In this document: positions 12,736-24,574 of the stretch, piece after piece
Layout: each line of letters begins with the position of its first letter
How positions within the stretch are numbered: position 1 is the stretch's first letter
DNA from: Homarus americanus
Lineage: Eukaryota > Arthropoda > Malacostraca > Decapoda > Nephropidae
Assembly: GCF_018991925.1 (NCBI RefSeq)
Contig: NW_024756914.1
Location: forward strand, 5,406,329-5,470,328
DNA: 64,000 bases
Reading direction: 5' to 3'
Program-made: the position numbers and the translations under genes
Notes under the pieces: model-generated
The model's database searches: none
What the model was told of the DNA's origin: nothing
Seen by the model: only the letters and a program-made list of their open reading frames with translations

Positions 12736-12807
12736 TGCCTTATCTTGTTCTGTCTTTTTCCTATGTGTGCTCTGTGTGTGTCTAGAGAGGTAACTGTGTA
12801 AGTGAAG

Positions 12808-12870
<63 letters not shown>
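12486..12870. repeat. Cluster of GT, CT, AC and AG microsatellites
   Basis: GT 12487-12568, CT 12641-12699, AC 12702-12732 and AG 12813-12868 within 385 bp. The CT and AG tracts can pair as an inverted repeat. Confidence 0.96.
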
Positions 12871-13430
12871 TTCGAGTACAGACGGTGATATTAACACTTG
12901 GCTCTGGCATCTACTTGCTTCAGTAAGTGTTGCCAGCATTAGTAAGAGATGTGGTAAGTGTTGTCAGCATCATTCAGTGTTGTCAGTATCAGTGAGTGTT
13001 GTCAGTATCAGTGAGTGTTGTCAGTATCAGTAAGTCTTGTCCTCCACCACAACACGTGATGGTTCTCGTTGATGAAAAATAAAATAAAATAACAGTAAGT
13101 GAATCTTGAGTATAATTTGGTGGGTAATAACAAGGTGGTGGTGGTCGGCAAACGCTAATTCACCTTAATTAAGAAGCGTCACTCCCTCCTCTCCAGTATA
13201 ATTACATCACAACTTAATTAAGAAATACAACTTAAACGTCAACACCAGAAAACACTCTTCCAGGTAGACGGAAATGAGTTGTGTTAATTCCGTATTTTGA
13301 AAGGAATGTTAAATGTCATCTTTCTCTTAAGTATTTAACATTTGACATTTTTCACTCGTGGGACTTCAAGGTTAACAGGTTCAGTCATCATCATAAGCAA
13401 CATCATTTTACATACAGCCATTTTACACAT
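12871..13430. other. Unique AT-rich sequence, no gene seen
   Basis: A short tgtcagtatcagtgagtgt repeat (12960-13035), then unremarkable sequence up to the next array. Confidence 0.45.
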
Positions 13431-13439
13431 TCAGGTCTC

Positions 13440-14665
13440 ATCTCAGGGGTCATTCTTGGCCTACCCTCGCTCTCCTCCCCTCCACACTCTTGGCCTACCC
13501 CTGGCTCTCCTCCCTCCACCTCTTGGCCCTCCCTGGCTCTCCTCCCTCCACACTCTTGGCCTACCCCTGGCTCTCCTCTCCCTCCACACTCTTGGCCTAC
13601 CCTGGCTCTCCTCCCCTCCACACTCTTGGCCTACCCTGGCTCTCCTCCCTCCACACCTCTTGGCCTACCTGGCTCTCCTCTCCCCCCCACTTTCTTGGCC
13701 TACCTGGCTCTCTCCTCCCTCCACCTCTTGGCCTACCCCTGGCTCTCCTCTCCCTCCACCTCTTGGCCTACCCCTGGCTCTCCTCCCCTCCACACTCTTG
13801 GCCTACCCCTGGCTCTCCTCCCTCCACACTCTTGGCCTACCCCTGGCTCTCCTCCCCTCTCCACACTCTTGGCCTACCCTGGCTCTCCCTCCCTCCACAC
13901 TCTTGGCCCCCCTGGCTCTCCTCCTCCACACCTTGGCCCACCTGGCTCTCCTCCCTCCACCTCTTGGCCTACCCCTGGCTCTCCTCCTCCACCTCTTGGC
14001 CTACCCTGGCTCTCCTCTCCCCCACACTCTTGGCCTACCCCTGGCTCTCTCTCTCCCCCACTTTCTTGGCCCACTTTCTTGGCCTGGCTCTCCTCCCTCC
14101 CCCACACCTTGGCCCTACCCCTGGCTCTCCTCCCCTCCACACTCTTGGCCTCACCCCCTCTCCTCCCCCTCCACACCTTGGCCTACCCCCTGGCTCTCCT
14201 CCCCTCCACACTCTTGGCCTACCCCTGGCTCTCCTCCCCTCCACACCTTGGCCTACCCCTGGCTCTCTCCCCTCCACACTTGGCCTACTCCTGCTCTCCT
14301 CTCCCTCCACACTCTTGGCCTACCCCTTGGCTCTCCTCCCCTCCACACTCTTGGCCTACCCCTGGCTCTCCTCCCCTCCACACTCTTGCCTACCCCCTGG
14401 CTCTCCTCCCTCCACATCTTGGGGCCCCTGGCTCTCCTCCCCTCCACACCTTGGCCTACCCCCTCTCCTCCCCTCCACACTCTTGGCCTACCCCTGGCTC
14501 TCCTCCCCTCCACACTCTTGGCCTACCCTGGCTCTCCTCCCCTCCACACTCTTGGCCTACCCCTTTCTCTCCCTCCACACTCCACACTCTTGGCTCTCCC
14601 TCCACACTCTTGGCCTACCCCTGGCTCTCCTCCCCTCCACACTCTTGGCCTACCCCTGCCCCAAC
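13440..14665. repeat. Minisatellite, about 35 bp unit
   Basis: About 36 copies of a unit with cactcttggcctacccctgg and ctctcctcc. ORFs over 400 codons on the plus strand are Pro/Leu/Ser repeat translations in all three frames and are not called as genes. Confidence 0.95.
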
Positions 14666-14704
14666 CATCTCAGCCTACCTCTGTGCAGAAACTCGTCAAT
14701 ACTC

Positions 14705-15290
14705 ACAATACCCATTAATTTTCTTTTTAATTTTGCAACAGACAACAGCTTGTTTATTGTGCACCCCATACTCATCCTGTGAGCGGTGGCGCAAAAAACA
14801 TTACAGAGTAGAGGCCACAAAAGGTGTTTAACTAACCCCAGTGGTCAGGATATCGTGGCTTTAAATGTTACAGAGTATTTCCATTACATTGTTTGGTTAG
14901 TTGTGTACATGGGAGTTGACTTAGCTACTCGGTGCCTGCCACATGTGGATACAGTCTTAATATATCAGCTATCTTGCCATCACAGATAAAGTGCTGTGTC
15001 ACTGTACACACTGTAAGCTTGGACCTGTCCCTAAAAGGTTCTATTTTCTCACAGTCTAAGACGTAGTGTTGGAGTGTGTGGCCATAGGTCTGGCCACACA
15101 CATTACATTTAGTGTTGTTCACATCTGCTTGAAGAACATACTGCCAGAGGTACTTATATCCTAACCTTAGTCTAGCGGTTACAACATCTTGTAATCCACC
15201 CATCCATCCATCTGCCCCAGGAGCCACACAGGAGCCAGGAAGGATGGTGGTAATAGGAAGCAATATTTGAGGCCATAGTCGCGTTCCTCT
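14705..15290 (-). mobile_element. LINE 3' part with Cys/His-motif C-terminus (family B)
   Basis: Minus-strand reading at 14925-15263 gives RLRLGYKYLW and then a CxxC...HTLQHYVLDC Cys/His motif typical of the C-terminus of a class of crustacean non-LTR polymerases. To the left, cttgtttattgtgcacccca is the 3' UTR. The same type of Cys/His motif is found in the element at 49305-49830. It is 5'-truncated. Confidence 0.75.
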
Positions 15291-15379
15291 CTAAGAGTTT
15301 TAAGGTGTTAAGAATGTTAATTAATGCCAGCCAACACTTTTACTCCCCGACAAGAAAGTGTTTTATCATGGTGTCTTGA

Positions 15380-15570
15380 GTCGCCTGTAAGGTGGGGAGG
15401 AGATGTGCTGGGGAGAGTAGAGGAGGGGAGTGTGCTGGGAAGAGGAGGGTAGTATGTTTGGGAGAGGAGGAGGATGTGCTGAGGAGAGAAGGGGGATGTG
15501 CTGGGGAGAGGAGGAGGATGTGCTGAGGAGAGAAGAGGGAATGTACTGAAGAGAGGAGGTGGTGGGGAGG
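15380..15570. repeat. GGA-rich repeat
   Basis: Copies of gaggaggatgtgctggggag-like units. Confidence 0.85.
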
Positions 15571-15840
15571 GGACGGGTTAAATGGGGGGTGTTACCTATC
15601 TCACCTTTAACACCCCGTCCTGCCCCAACCCCGCTTCACCTCACCCCGCTCCGCCCCACCATAAGCCCCGCCCCGCCCCGCTCCACCTTAAGCCCCACCC
15701 CGCCCCGTTCTGGATGGGAAGGAAGTTCATTAGCATCTCCGCCACAAAAAAAAAAAATCGAACAGGCAATTAGCAGGTTGATGTGGTCGGTGGGTGAGGC
15801 GGAAGACCAGGAGACAGACGGGAAAAATGACATCAATGGT
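15571..15840. other. Short unique stretch with CCGC repeats
   Basis: Copies of ccccgctccgcccc at 15640-15710, then about 120 bases of unique sequence. No gene seen. Confidence 0.45.
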
Positions 15841-16050
15841 GAGGGAGAGTGTGGTGGGTGGTGGGTGGTGAAGGTGGTGGTGGTGGAAGGTGGTGGTGAA
15901 AGTGGTGGTGAAGGTGGTGGTGGTGAAGGTGGTGGTGGTGGGTGGATGGTGGGTGATGGTGGCGGAAGGTGGTGGTGGTGGTGATGGTGAAGGTGGTGGG
16001 TGGTATAGTGGTGGTGGTGGTGGTTATAGTAGTGGTGGTGGTGGTGACGA
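15840..16050. repeat. (GGT)n-rich repeat
   Basis: ggtggtggtgaa-type units. Confidence 0.92.
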
Positions 16051-16204
16051 GCTAAAAGGGGAGGGAAATTGCTCTATGGTGATGCGTAAAAGTCCTCTCT
16101 CTCTCTCTCTCTCTCAATGGGTGCTGTTGATAAAAAACACGGAGAGAGAGAGACAGAGAGAGAGAGAGATGTGTATCACTGCAGAAAGGAGATAAGATTG
16201 TAAT

Positions 16205-16460
16205 GCTCTCAATAAGGAAGGAGGGGAGGAGGGGAGGGTGAGGGGAGGGAGGAGGAATGATGGAAAGGAGGAGTAGAGGGATAAAGGGAGGGAGGAACGG
16301 AAGGAGATAGGGAGGGAGGGAGGGAAGGAAGGATGAAGGGAGGGAGGAGGGAGGGACTTAGGGGAGGGAGGGAGGAGGGAGGGAGGAGGGAAGGAAGGAT
16401 GAAGGGAGGGAGGGAGGGAGGGAGGGAGGGGAGGGAGGAGGGAGAGGGAGGGAGACAGAA
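16205..16460. repeat. (GGGA)n-rich repeat
   Basis: gggagggagg-type low complexity. Confidence 0.92.
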
Positions 16461-16491
16461 AGGGGCGGTAAAATGACTAGGGTTAGGTTAG

Positions 16492-16945
16492 GTCAGTGTA
16501 GAGTAACTGTGAACTGTTTACCGGCAGTGTAGAGTAACTGTGAACTGTTTACCGGTCAGTGTAGAGTAACTGTGAACTGTTTCAGTGTAGAGTAACGTGA
16601 ACTGTTTACCGTGTAGAGTAACTGTGAACTGTTTACCGTCAGTGTAGAGTAACTGTGAACTGTTTACCGGCAGTGTAGAGTAACTGTGAACTGTTTACCG
16701 CAGTGTAGAGTAACTGTGAACTGTTTACCGCACAGAACTGTTTAGTGTAGAGTAACTGTGAACTGTGTAGTGAACTGTTTAAGCAGAACTGTTTAGGCAG
16801 TGTAGAGTTAACTGTGAACTGTTTACCGGCAGTGTAGAGTAACTGTGAACTGTTTACCGGCAGTGTAGAGTAACTGTGAACTGTTTACCGGCAGTGTAGA
16901 GTAACTGTGAACTGTTTACCGGCAGTGTAGAGTAACTGTGACTGG
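16492..16945. repeat. Minisatellite, about 31 bp unit
   Basis: Fourteen or so copies with the core gtgtagagtaactgtgaact and gtttaccggca. Several copies are shortened. Confidence 0.94.
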
Positions 16946-17284
16946 TTCATCATGACGCTGGTTGTCAGTATTTTATGTATATTATTCCATCTATTTTTGA
17001 GTCGTAAACTTCTGTTAAAAATTAGAAAAATAATAGGTGTTAGATGGTGTTGTTGTTGTTGTTGTTATTTGCTGTTGTTGTCGTTTGTCGTTTTTTTTCT
17101 GTGTGTGTGTGTGTGTGTGTGTACTGGGGACATAATGGGGATGATAGGGAGGTGAGAGGGCCAGTGTACTGAGTGCCTCGTGGTAGGTGGTGTAGAATAG
17201 CACTGTGACACTGTCGTCCAGGGATCACGTGGTGTTGTCAGACCTCATATGTGAAGGTGACCCACTGCAGGTCCCTTGTGGCTG
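16946..17284. other. Unique stretch with TTG and GT tracts
   Basis: (TTG)n at 17050-17090 and GT at 17100-17123. No gene seen. Confidence 0.45.
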
Positions 17285-17560
17285 TGGTGGGTACTGTACA
17301 TGAGCGTGGCGGGGTACTGTACGTGGACGTGGCGGAGTACTGTACATGGGCGTGGCGGGGTACTGTACATAGGCGTGGTGGGGTACTGTACGTGTACATA
17401 GGCGTGGCGGGGTACTGTACGTGTACATGGGAGTGACGGGGTACTGTACATGGACGTGGACTGTGTGGACGTGGCGGGGTACTGTACGTGGACGTGGCGG
17501 GGTACTGTACGTGGACGTGGCGGGGTACTGTACGTGGAGAGGTACTGTACGTGGGCGTGA
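17285..17560. repeat. Minisatellite, about 23 bp unit
   Basis: Copies of gtggcggggtactgtacgtg with gac or ggc linkers. Confidence 0.93.
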
Positions 17561-18031
17561 GATGTCAGTCGCCACCCTTGTTTACCACAGCCGATATATA
17601 CACTGTTCACACTCTGTCTTCCATTCTATTCGAGTTGAAATTTATCACTGTCATAGTAGTCGCGAATTGACAGTCAACCTTTCCATTTCTTTCTTGGTGG
17701 AAAAGGAAGAGTTGAGGGGAAGAAGGTGAGAAGGGGTCAAGTATGTATGTGTCTGTGTGTTTAATAATAATAACAGATACCTTTGTGTACAATACTCACC
17801 CTCTACTCATCTCCTTGGCAGCTTCCAGTGTCCCAACCTTTACAATTCGTGTTTACATTGAACAAAGAGGGTGAATACGTATTATATATCCAGTTTACAT
17901 TGAAGACAAATAGAGTGAGGGAGTGTGTTTGGTCAGTACAGTATAACACGGATGGAACAAGTGCCAGACAGACACACACACACACATTGAATTATCAGTG
18001 TTGTTGCTTCACGAGACGCACATCTACTGGC

Positions 18032-18035
<4 letters not shown>
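17561..18035. other. Unique sequence, no gene seen
   Basis: Contains an inverted match to part of the retroposon at 10440-11140 (near 17627-17660). Otherwise no recognisable feature. Confidence 0.4.

Positions 18036-18095
<60 letters not shown>
18036..18095. repeat. (AC)n microsatellite
   Basis: Uninterrupted AC tract. Confidence 0.97.
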
Positions 18096-18099
<4 letters not shown>

Positions 18100-18104
18100 T
18101 GTAT

Positions 18105-19335
18105 TGGTGTAGTTGTGGTGAATGTTTGGTAGTGATGTTAACTTAGATGTGTTGTGGTGAGTCTTAGGTAGTGATGTTAACTTAGATGTGTTGTGGTGAG
18201 TCTTAGGTAGTGGTGATGGTAATATTAACTGGGATGTGGTGTTGTGGTGAGTCTCAGGTGGTGATGTTAACTTAGATGTGGTGTTGTGGGTGAGTCTCAG
18301 GTGGTGATGTTAACTTAGATGTGATGTTGTGGTGAGTCTCAGGTGGTGATGTTAACTGTGACTCAGGTGGTAATGTTAACTTATATGTGATGTTGTGGTG
18401 AGTCTCAGGTGGTGATGTTACTTAGATGTGATGTTGTGGTGAGTCTCAGGTGGTGATGTTAACTTAGATGTGATGTTGTGGTGAGTCTCAGGTGGTGATG
18501 TTAACTTAGATGTGATGTTGTGGTGAGTCTCAGGTGGTGAACTTAGATGTGATGTTGTGGTGAGTCTCAGGTGGTGATGTTAACTTATATGTGATGTTGT
18601 GGTGAGTCTCAGGTGGTGATGTTACTTAGATGTGATGTTGTGGTGAGTCTCAGGTGGTGATGTTAACTTAGATGTGATGTTGTGGTGAGTCTCAGGTGGT
18701 GATGTTAACTTAGATGTGATGTTGTGGTGAGTCTCAGGTGGTGATGTTAACTTAGATGTGATGTTGTGGTGAGTCTCAGGTGGTGATGTTAACTTAGATG
18801 TGGTGTTGTGGTGAGTCTCAGGTGGTGATGTTAACTTAGATGTGGTGTTGTGGTGAGTCTCAGGTGGTAATGTTAACTTATATGTGATGTTGTGGTGAGT
18901 CTCAGGTGGTGATGTTAACTTATATGTGGTGTTGTGGTGAGTCTCAGGTGGTGATGTTAACTTATATGTGGTGTTGTGGTGAGTCTCAGGTGGTAATGTT
19001 AACTTATATGTGGTGTTGTCTTATGTGTGGCTCAGGTGGTGATGTTAACTTATATGTGGTGTTGTGGTGAGTCTCAGGTGGTAATGTTAACTTATATGTG
19101 GTGTTGTGGTGAGTCTCAGGTGGTGATGTTAACTTGTATGTGGTGTTGTCATGTGTGGCTCAGGTGGTAATGTTAACTTATATGTGGTGTTGTGGTGAGT
19201 CTCAGGTGGTGATGTTAACTTATATGTGGTGTTGTGGTGAGTCTCAGATGGTGATGTTAACTTATATGTGGTGTTGTGGTGAGTCTCAGGTGGTAATGTT
19301 AACTTATATGTGGTGTTGTCATGTGTGGCTCAGAC
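18105..19335. repeat. Minisatellite, about 42 bp unit
   Basis: About 29 copies of a unit containing gttgtggtgagtctcaggtg and gtgatgttaactta. A few copies near 19020, 19140 and 19318 carry the variant gtgtggctcag, which is also the sequence at the junction with the LINE that follows. Confidence 0.94.
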
Positions 19336-21660
19336 CACTGTGACACAGATCATCGGCTCGTCAGGCCAAACTCTCTCTTTCCGTCGCCCCAAAACGATGA
19401 AGACAACAAGCCGCCAGAAGAGGCCTTAATATTAAGCGACTGGAGGATCCAGCGGTAGCACAGCTTTCATAGAGCAGCTCCAACTTCGGCTGATAAACAA
19501 CCCAACAACAATCAAGTCCCCGTGCAACGAGACCCTCTGCCAGATGAAAAGAAAACACCAGGATTGGTTTGATGAAAATGACCGGCAAATCGAAGTACTC
19601 GTCAGTAGTAAATGCACTGCTCTCACTGACTGGCAGAACAATCTTAAGTCACGGATCAAAGCTGATACCTTCCACGAGAAGAAAGATGCGATCCAGCATG
19701 AACTTCGCAAACTAATGAACGAATGGTGGAAAAATAAAGCGAGTAAAATTTAAAAAATTGAGGATCAACAAAAACTATGTGAATTTTTTTAATTCCACTA
19801 AAACAATATATGGCCCAGCTACTCACGGCGTGGCCCCCTCCGCTCATCCAATGCTAACTCCCTAATTAAAGACTAAGAAGGCATCCGCAAACGTTGGAAA
19901 GAGCACTACCATTTGCTGCTCAACCGAAACACCGATGTGGATGCCCTGACTACCCAGAATGTTTCTCAGCACCCAGAGCTGACCCTCCCCAGCTATTCTC
20001 TCTCCCTGGATGAGGTAGCTACTGCCATCAATCAGATGAAAAATAACAAAGCCCCAGGGCCTGATGCAATCCCAGCCGAGGTGTATAAAGCAGGAGGACC
20101 TCTGCTTACCAAACGTCTCCACCCTCTCTTAGAGAATATATGGGAGGAGGAGGAAATCCCCAAGCTCTTAAAGACGCCTCCATCGTTAATATTTATAAGA
20201 ACAAGGGAGACCGGTCAGACTGTGGCAGACTTCTTCCTGAGGCGGAAAACGTCCTCCCAGAATCTCAATGTAGCTCTTGACCATCATGTGGCACCACTGA
20301 CATGATTTTCGCTGCCCGCCAGATACGGGAAAAGTGCAGAGAACAGCGTCGTGACCCATTCATGGCCTTCATCGACCTTACTAAGGCCTTCGACTTGGTC
20401 AACAGGGAAGCCCATCTGGGGTGCCTTCAGTCGTTTTGGCTGCCCACAAAAATTCATCGCCATTGTGGGGCAACTACACAATGACACGAACTACAGTGTC
20501 CTGCACAATGGCACCTAGTCTGTGTTCTTCCCCACCCAAAAGGGGGTAAAACAAGGATGTGTACTGGCACCAACTTTTTTCATTTTCTTTGCTGCCCTCC
20601 TTACTCGTACCAGTGCCAATTTAGCTAGCGGGATGGACATCCGGTACCGAAGAAGGGATTTTTCAACACAAGACGACTCCAGGCAGGAACAAAGATGTCG
20701 GCTGGTTCCATCACTGAACTTCAATATGCAGACGACCTCACCCTCATCGCTCAAACTGAACGCGACCTACAGGAGATCCTGAACACCTATGCAGATGTGT
20801 ATGCACACTTTGGCCTTGCGGTGAATGCACTTGAGAATCAGATTCTCTTTCAGCCTGCCCCTGGTTCAGCCACACCTCCACTATCCATTCAGCTTACAGT
20901 ACCTTGGCTCCCACCTGTCCACCACCACGGACATCGATGAAGAGATTCAACATCGGATCAAATGTGCATCTCAAGCCTTTGGCAGACTCCGTACCTATGT
21001 CTTCAGCTGTAGGGAGCTAGATTTATCTACAAAGATGTACGAATATCGAGCAGTGTTCCTCCCCACCCTACTGTATGGCAGAGAGACGTGGATCACATAC
21101 AGGAGGCACCTCAAGGCACTTGAAAACTTTCACCAATGTAGTCTAGGTTCCATCCTCCGAGTTCACTGGCAAGACAAGAGAACAAATGCCAGTATTCTCA
21201 TTGACACCAACTGTAGAAGCATCGAGGCTGCCATTATCCATGAACAGCCACTCTGGACTTGCCATGTTACCCGATTGGACGACAGTAGACTACCAAAGCA
21301 GCTTCTTTACAGTCACCTAACGAATAGTAAACGTAACGCCGGCGGGCAACTGAATAGGTTTAAGGATAGTCTTAAGACAAACCTGAAAAAGTGCCAAAGC
21401 GACTCCCTCACCTGAAAGACGATTACTCCACACCGTAACGCTTGGAGGAACACCACACGAGAAGGTGTCAATACTTTCGAGTCAGCCCGACTGCATACTG
21501 AGGCAGACAACCACCAACGCCGGAAAGACGCTGTCGCCGCCCCTCCCACACTAGATGCCCTCCACATGTGCAACATCTGTGAACGACCCTGCCGGTCCCG
21601 TATCGGCCTCTCTAGTCACTTCAGAGCACACCAGCAAAGGTGACATCCTTAATAACTCAT
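19322..21660 (+). mobile_element. Degenerate non-LTR retrotransposon (endonuclease end, RT, C2H2 tail)
   Basis: Starts inside the endonuclease C-terminus (GSDHCDTDHRL at about 19326), then reads as HQDWFDENDRQIEVL, the RT palm motifs INQMKNNKAPGPDAIPAEV, FMAFIDLTKAFDLVN, KQGCVLAPT and LQYADDLTLIAQ, then VFLPTLLYGRETW and VHWQDKRTNASIL. It ends with a C2H2-like CNICERPC...HFRAH finger and stop at 21641. Frame breaks near 20160-20300, 20430 and 20930 make it a pseudogene. The YADD box is intact. The clade is uncertain; the layout resembles RT proteins with a terminal zinc finger that are common in animal genomes. Confidence 0.88.
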
Positions 21661-22324
21661 ATCATTGTATCATAGGGGTGAGGGGAAGATGAAGAAGATA
21701 ATGGGGCAGGGGTAAGGGGGGAAAGGGAAGGCGGAGGGGAGTGATAACGGGCAATGAAAACATAAAAATAAATTAGTGGAGCAGAAGATAAACGTAGAGA
21801 ATAAAATCATGGTGGACGATTTTTTTTCTTGAGTTTTTGTTAGTGATTTGTTGAACGATTTTTTCTGGTTCCAAAATGTAACACCTCTCTCTCTCTCTCT
21901 CTCTCTCTTACCTAACCTAACCTAATAAACTAGAGTTCTTAATCTTCAGGTGATCATATACAAATTTAGATAAGTCATTCAAACCAGGTCAAGTAAAGCA
22001 ACACAGAAACAGGCCTCAACCTCTCAGTCACAGCGAGGCTCTTCAATACCCAACCTCCCTCAGCTCCACCCCACCCGCGGCTACAATACCTCCTCCTCCC
22101 TACAGACTATTTTTTCAGCCCTCGGTCCTGCTGAGGGTAAGGAGTGGTGCTTTACATTCGGAAATAAAAGCTGTACTGTTTATGTAATGTCATGTTGTAT
22201 TTGTGGGTTCATGTAAATTACAAACAGCTTAAAAAGGATCACCTGAAGATTAGAAATGCAAGCTTATTTCACCTCAAGATTAACCATCCTAAAGCTTCTT
22301 TTGGGGGTTTACGATTGGTTAAGG
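21661..22324. other. Unique sequence with a 16 bp inverted repeat pair
   Basis: taatcttcaggtgatc near 21940 and its complement near 22230 bracket about 300 bp containing a pyrimidine tract and ggaaataaaagctgtactg. This may be a small non-autonomous element. No gene seen. Confidence 0.4.
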
Positions 22325-22560
22325 TTGGTTAGGTAAAGTGAGGTGAGGTTAGGGGAGACTAGGTTAGGTGAAGTGAGGTTAGGGGAGACTAGGTTAGGTG
22401 AAGTGAGGTTAGGGGAGACTAGGTTAGGTGAAGTGAGGTTAGGGGAGACTAGGTTAGGTGAAGTGAGGTTAGGGGAGACTAGGTTAGGTGAAGTGAGGTT
22501 AGGGAGACTAGGTTAGGTGAAGTGAGGTTAGGGGAGACCAGGGTTGGTGAAGTGAGGAGG
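22325..22560. repeat. Minisatellite, about 30 bp unit
   Basis: Seven near-identical copies of gtgaagtgaggttaggggag with actaggtta. Low divergence points to recent expansion. Confidence 0.95.
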
Positions 22561-22779
22561 CTAGGTTGCGGTTAGGTTAGCGTTGCAATGGTTAATCTTC
22601 AGGTGATCCTTACCTACCATGCAGTGGAATACTGGCAAGGTAAAACAAATAAACAAACACACACACAAACATACACAGAGCTGCATTATGATGTAAAAAA
22701 TTATCCGTTGTGTGGAAATTAAATAGTTTATTACACAAAGTCTCTGGGAGCCTCGAGAGAGTGTGCTGCACTGGAGGAG

Positions 22780-23050
22780 GAGGGAGGGGAGGAAGAGGAG
22801 GGAGGAGAGGAGAGGAGGAGGGAGGAGGAGGAGGAGGAGGGGAGGAGAGGAGGAGGGGGGAGGAGGGGAGGAGGGGGGAGGGAGGAGGGGGAGGACGAAG
22901 AGGGAGGAGGGAGGAGGAGGAGGGAGGAGGGAGGAGGAGGGGAGGAGGAAGGGAGGAAGGAGGAGGGGAGAGGAGGAGGGAGGGGGGAGGAGGGAGGGGG
23001 AGGAGGGAGGAGGAGAGGAGGAAGAGGAGGAGGAGGGGAGGAGGAGGAGT
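22780..23050. repeat. (GGA)-rich repeat
   Basis: ggaggaggag low complexity. The ORFs on both strands are artefacts. Confidence 0.94.
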
Positions 23051-23146
23051 GGGTCAGTATTGTACATAATTTAAGCTCAGTTATATAACCTAACAGAATC
23101 TGACCTGGCCTGACATGACCTAACCTAACCGACTTAAACTAACCTG

Positions 23147-23552
23147 TGGGGGATCGGTGGTAGAAGCGGTACCGTTCTTGCCTCGCAAGCGAGATGTCAC
23201 GGGTTCGATTCCCGGGCCGGTGGAAGTTGTTTGGACTTACTTCCTTGCCCTCATTAGTCCCTGTTCACCTAGCAGTAATGTAGGTACCTGTTGTAAGTCG
23301 AGAGTTGCGAATTCGTATTCAGGGAAAGTTGTTGGAGCTTCCAATAACTTGATGACATAAACCATTCACTCTTCAGGCTTCTACGCCCTTGACTCTTCAG
23401 GCTTCTACCCTTGCTCCTTCTACGCCCTTACTCATGAGACATAAAGGCAAGCATGAACTTAGCATGCTTCCCTGTTGGGCGCTGTAAACGCTTCTGCGTT
23501 TCACCTTACACAAGGATGTAGGGGAGTGACCAATAAATTAAAAAAAAAAAAC
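23147..23552 (+). mobile_element. tRNA-derived SINE (family B) with LINE-type tail and poly-A
   Basis: The head (23147-23225) is tRNA-Ala-like: A-box tggtagaagcgg, an anticodon arm with loop ctcgcaa (CGC), and a perfect B-box ggttcgattcc. The 3' part (about 23400-23540: catgcttccctg, gcgctgtaaacgcttctgcg) matches the 3' UTR of the minus-strand LINE at 49305-49830. It ends with 12 A. Candidate target duplication ctaacctg lies at 23139-23146 and 23553-23560, weak because CCTAA is common here. It is not a functional tRNA: the acceptor stem does not pair. Confidence 0.85.
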
Positions 23553-23979
23553 CTAACCTGAGTGCTATGTGAGGTTGTTCAGGTGACGTCACCACAATTT
23601 AGTAAATGGTAGCCTCAACCACCATCAGCGACAAACATTACAGCAAACACATGAACAAACACAACAAAAATAATAAAAACAACAATAAATACAACAACAA
23701 CAGATCAGACAAACACACTAACAACTACAACAACAAACAAAACACACATAACCACCACCGTAGCGCCAAGCGGAACATGGCTCAAGGGGCCGAAATGTTA
23801 ATTTCCAATAAAGTTAAGTTTTCTGGGTTGAGTGAACACGCTGGGGGAGGCGGTCACATAACTGCTGACGGCTGGAGGAGCTACTCGGGCATAATCAGCC
23901 AATAATACGCTAACACTTGAGTTATGAACTCCATCTTAAGGGGGACTGCTTACCCGCCCAGGCCTACTAGGGGATCACT
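23553..23979. other. Unique A/C-rich sequence, no gene seen
   Basis: An acaacaacaaa-rich stretch at 23630-23750, then unremarkable sequence. Confidence 0.4.
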
Positions 23980-24545
23980 TCAGCTTCCTCTCCTTCTCCT
24001 AGGTGTGTGTGTGTTCCTAAAACTATATCTTGCGCGTATGAGACCTCACTTGGATTACGAGGTTCAGTTCTGGTCACCGTACTACAGAATGGACAGAAAA
24101 TCCTTAGAAAGAATTCAGAGGAGAATGACAAGACTAATCCCGGGCATTAGGAACCTTAAGTACAGAGACAGGTTAAAGCATCTTAATTTGCACTCCCTCG
24201 AGAGACAAAGAGTGAGGGGCGATATGTATTGAGGTGTATAAATGGAAGTCAGAGCTAAACAAAGGTGATATAACAAGGGTACTCAAACTATCCAACCAGA
24301 AGCGAACTCGTAGCAATGGTTTTAAATTATACAAATTTAGATTTAGGCGCGAGATAGGTAAACACGGGCTTGGTAATAGAATGGTGGATGAGTGGAACAA
24401 GTTACCAAACATCATCAATAACCAGAACACGCTGGCTAGCTTTAAATATAGGATGGACGGATATATGAGCAATAGGGGTTGGGTGTAAACGGGACTGCCC
24501 AGTATGTTCTTGTGTGTGTGTGTAGGAGGGTTCAGCCGTGGGCCC
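23980..24545 (+). mobile_element. LINE 3' end (family C), copy 1
   Basis: Reads as MRPHLDYEVQFWSPYYRMD, then IQRRMTRLIPGIRNLKYRDR, then KLYKFRFRREIGKHGLGNRM and WNKLPNI, the thumb and C-terminus of a CR1/jockey-type RT. One frameshift near 24235. Closely related copies lie at 40085-41265 (+) and 52985-53450 (-). Confidence 0.85.
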
Positions 24546-24574
24546 ACTTTACAACAAGTTTATGCCCTGGTGTG

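Noticed and set aside
13281..14831. 516-codon and 458-codon Pro/Leu/Ser-rich ORFs
   Set aside because: Tandem 35 bp array with indels; three parallel frames are open; no conserved residues.
20302..20940. Intact host reverse transcriptase gene
   Set aside because: YADD and flanking motifs are visible, but several frameshifts and stops break the frame. It is a retrotransposon remnant.
23147..23225. Functional tRNA-Ala (CGC)
   Set aside because: A-box, anticodon arm and B-box are present, but the acceptor stem does not pair and the sequence continues into a SINE body with a poly-A tail.
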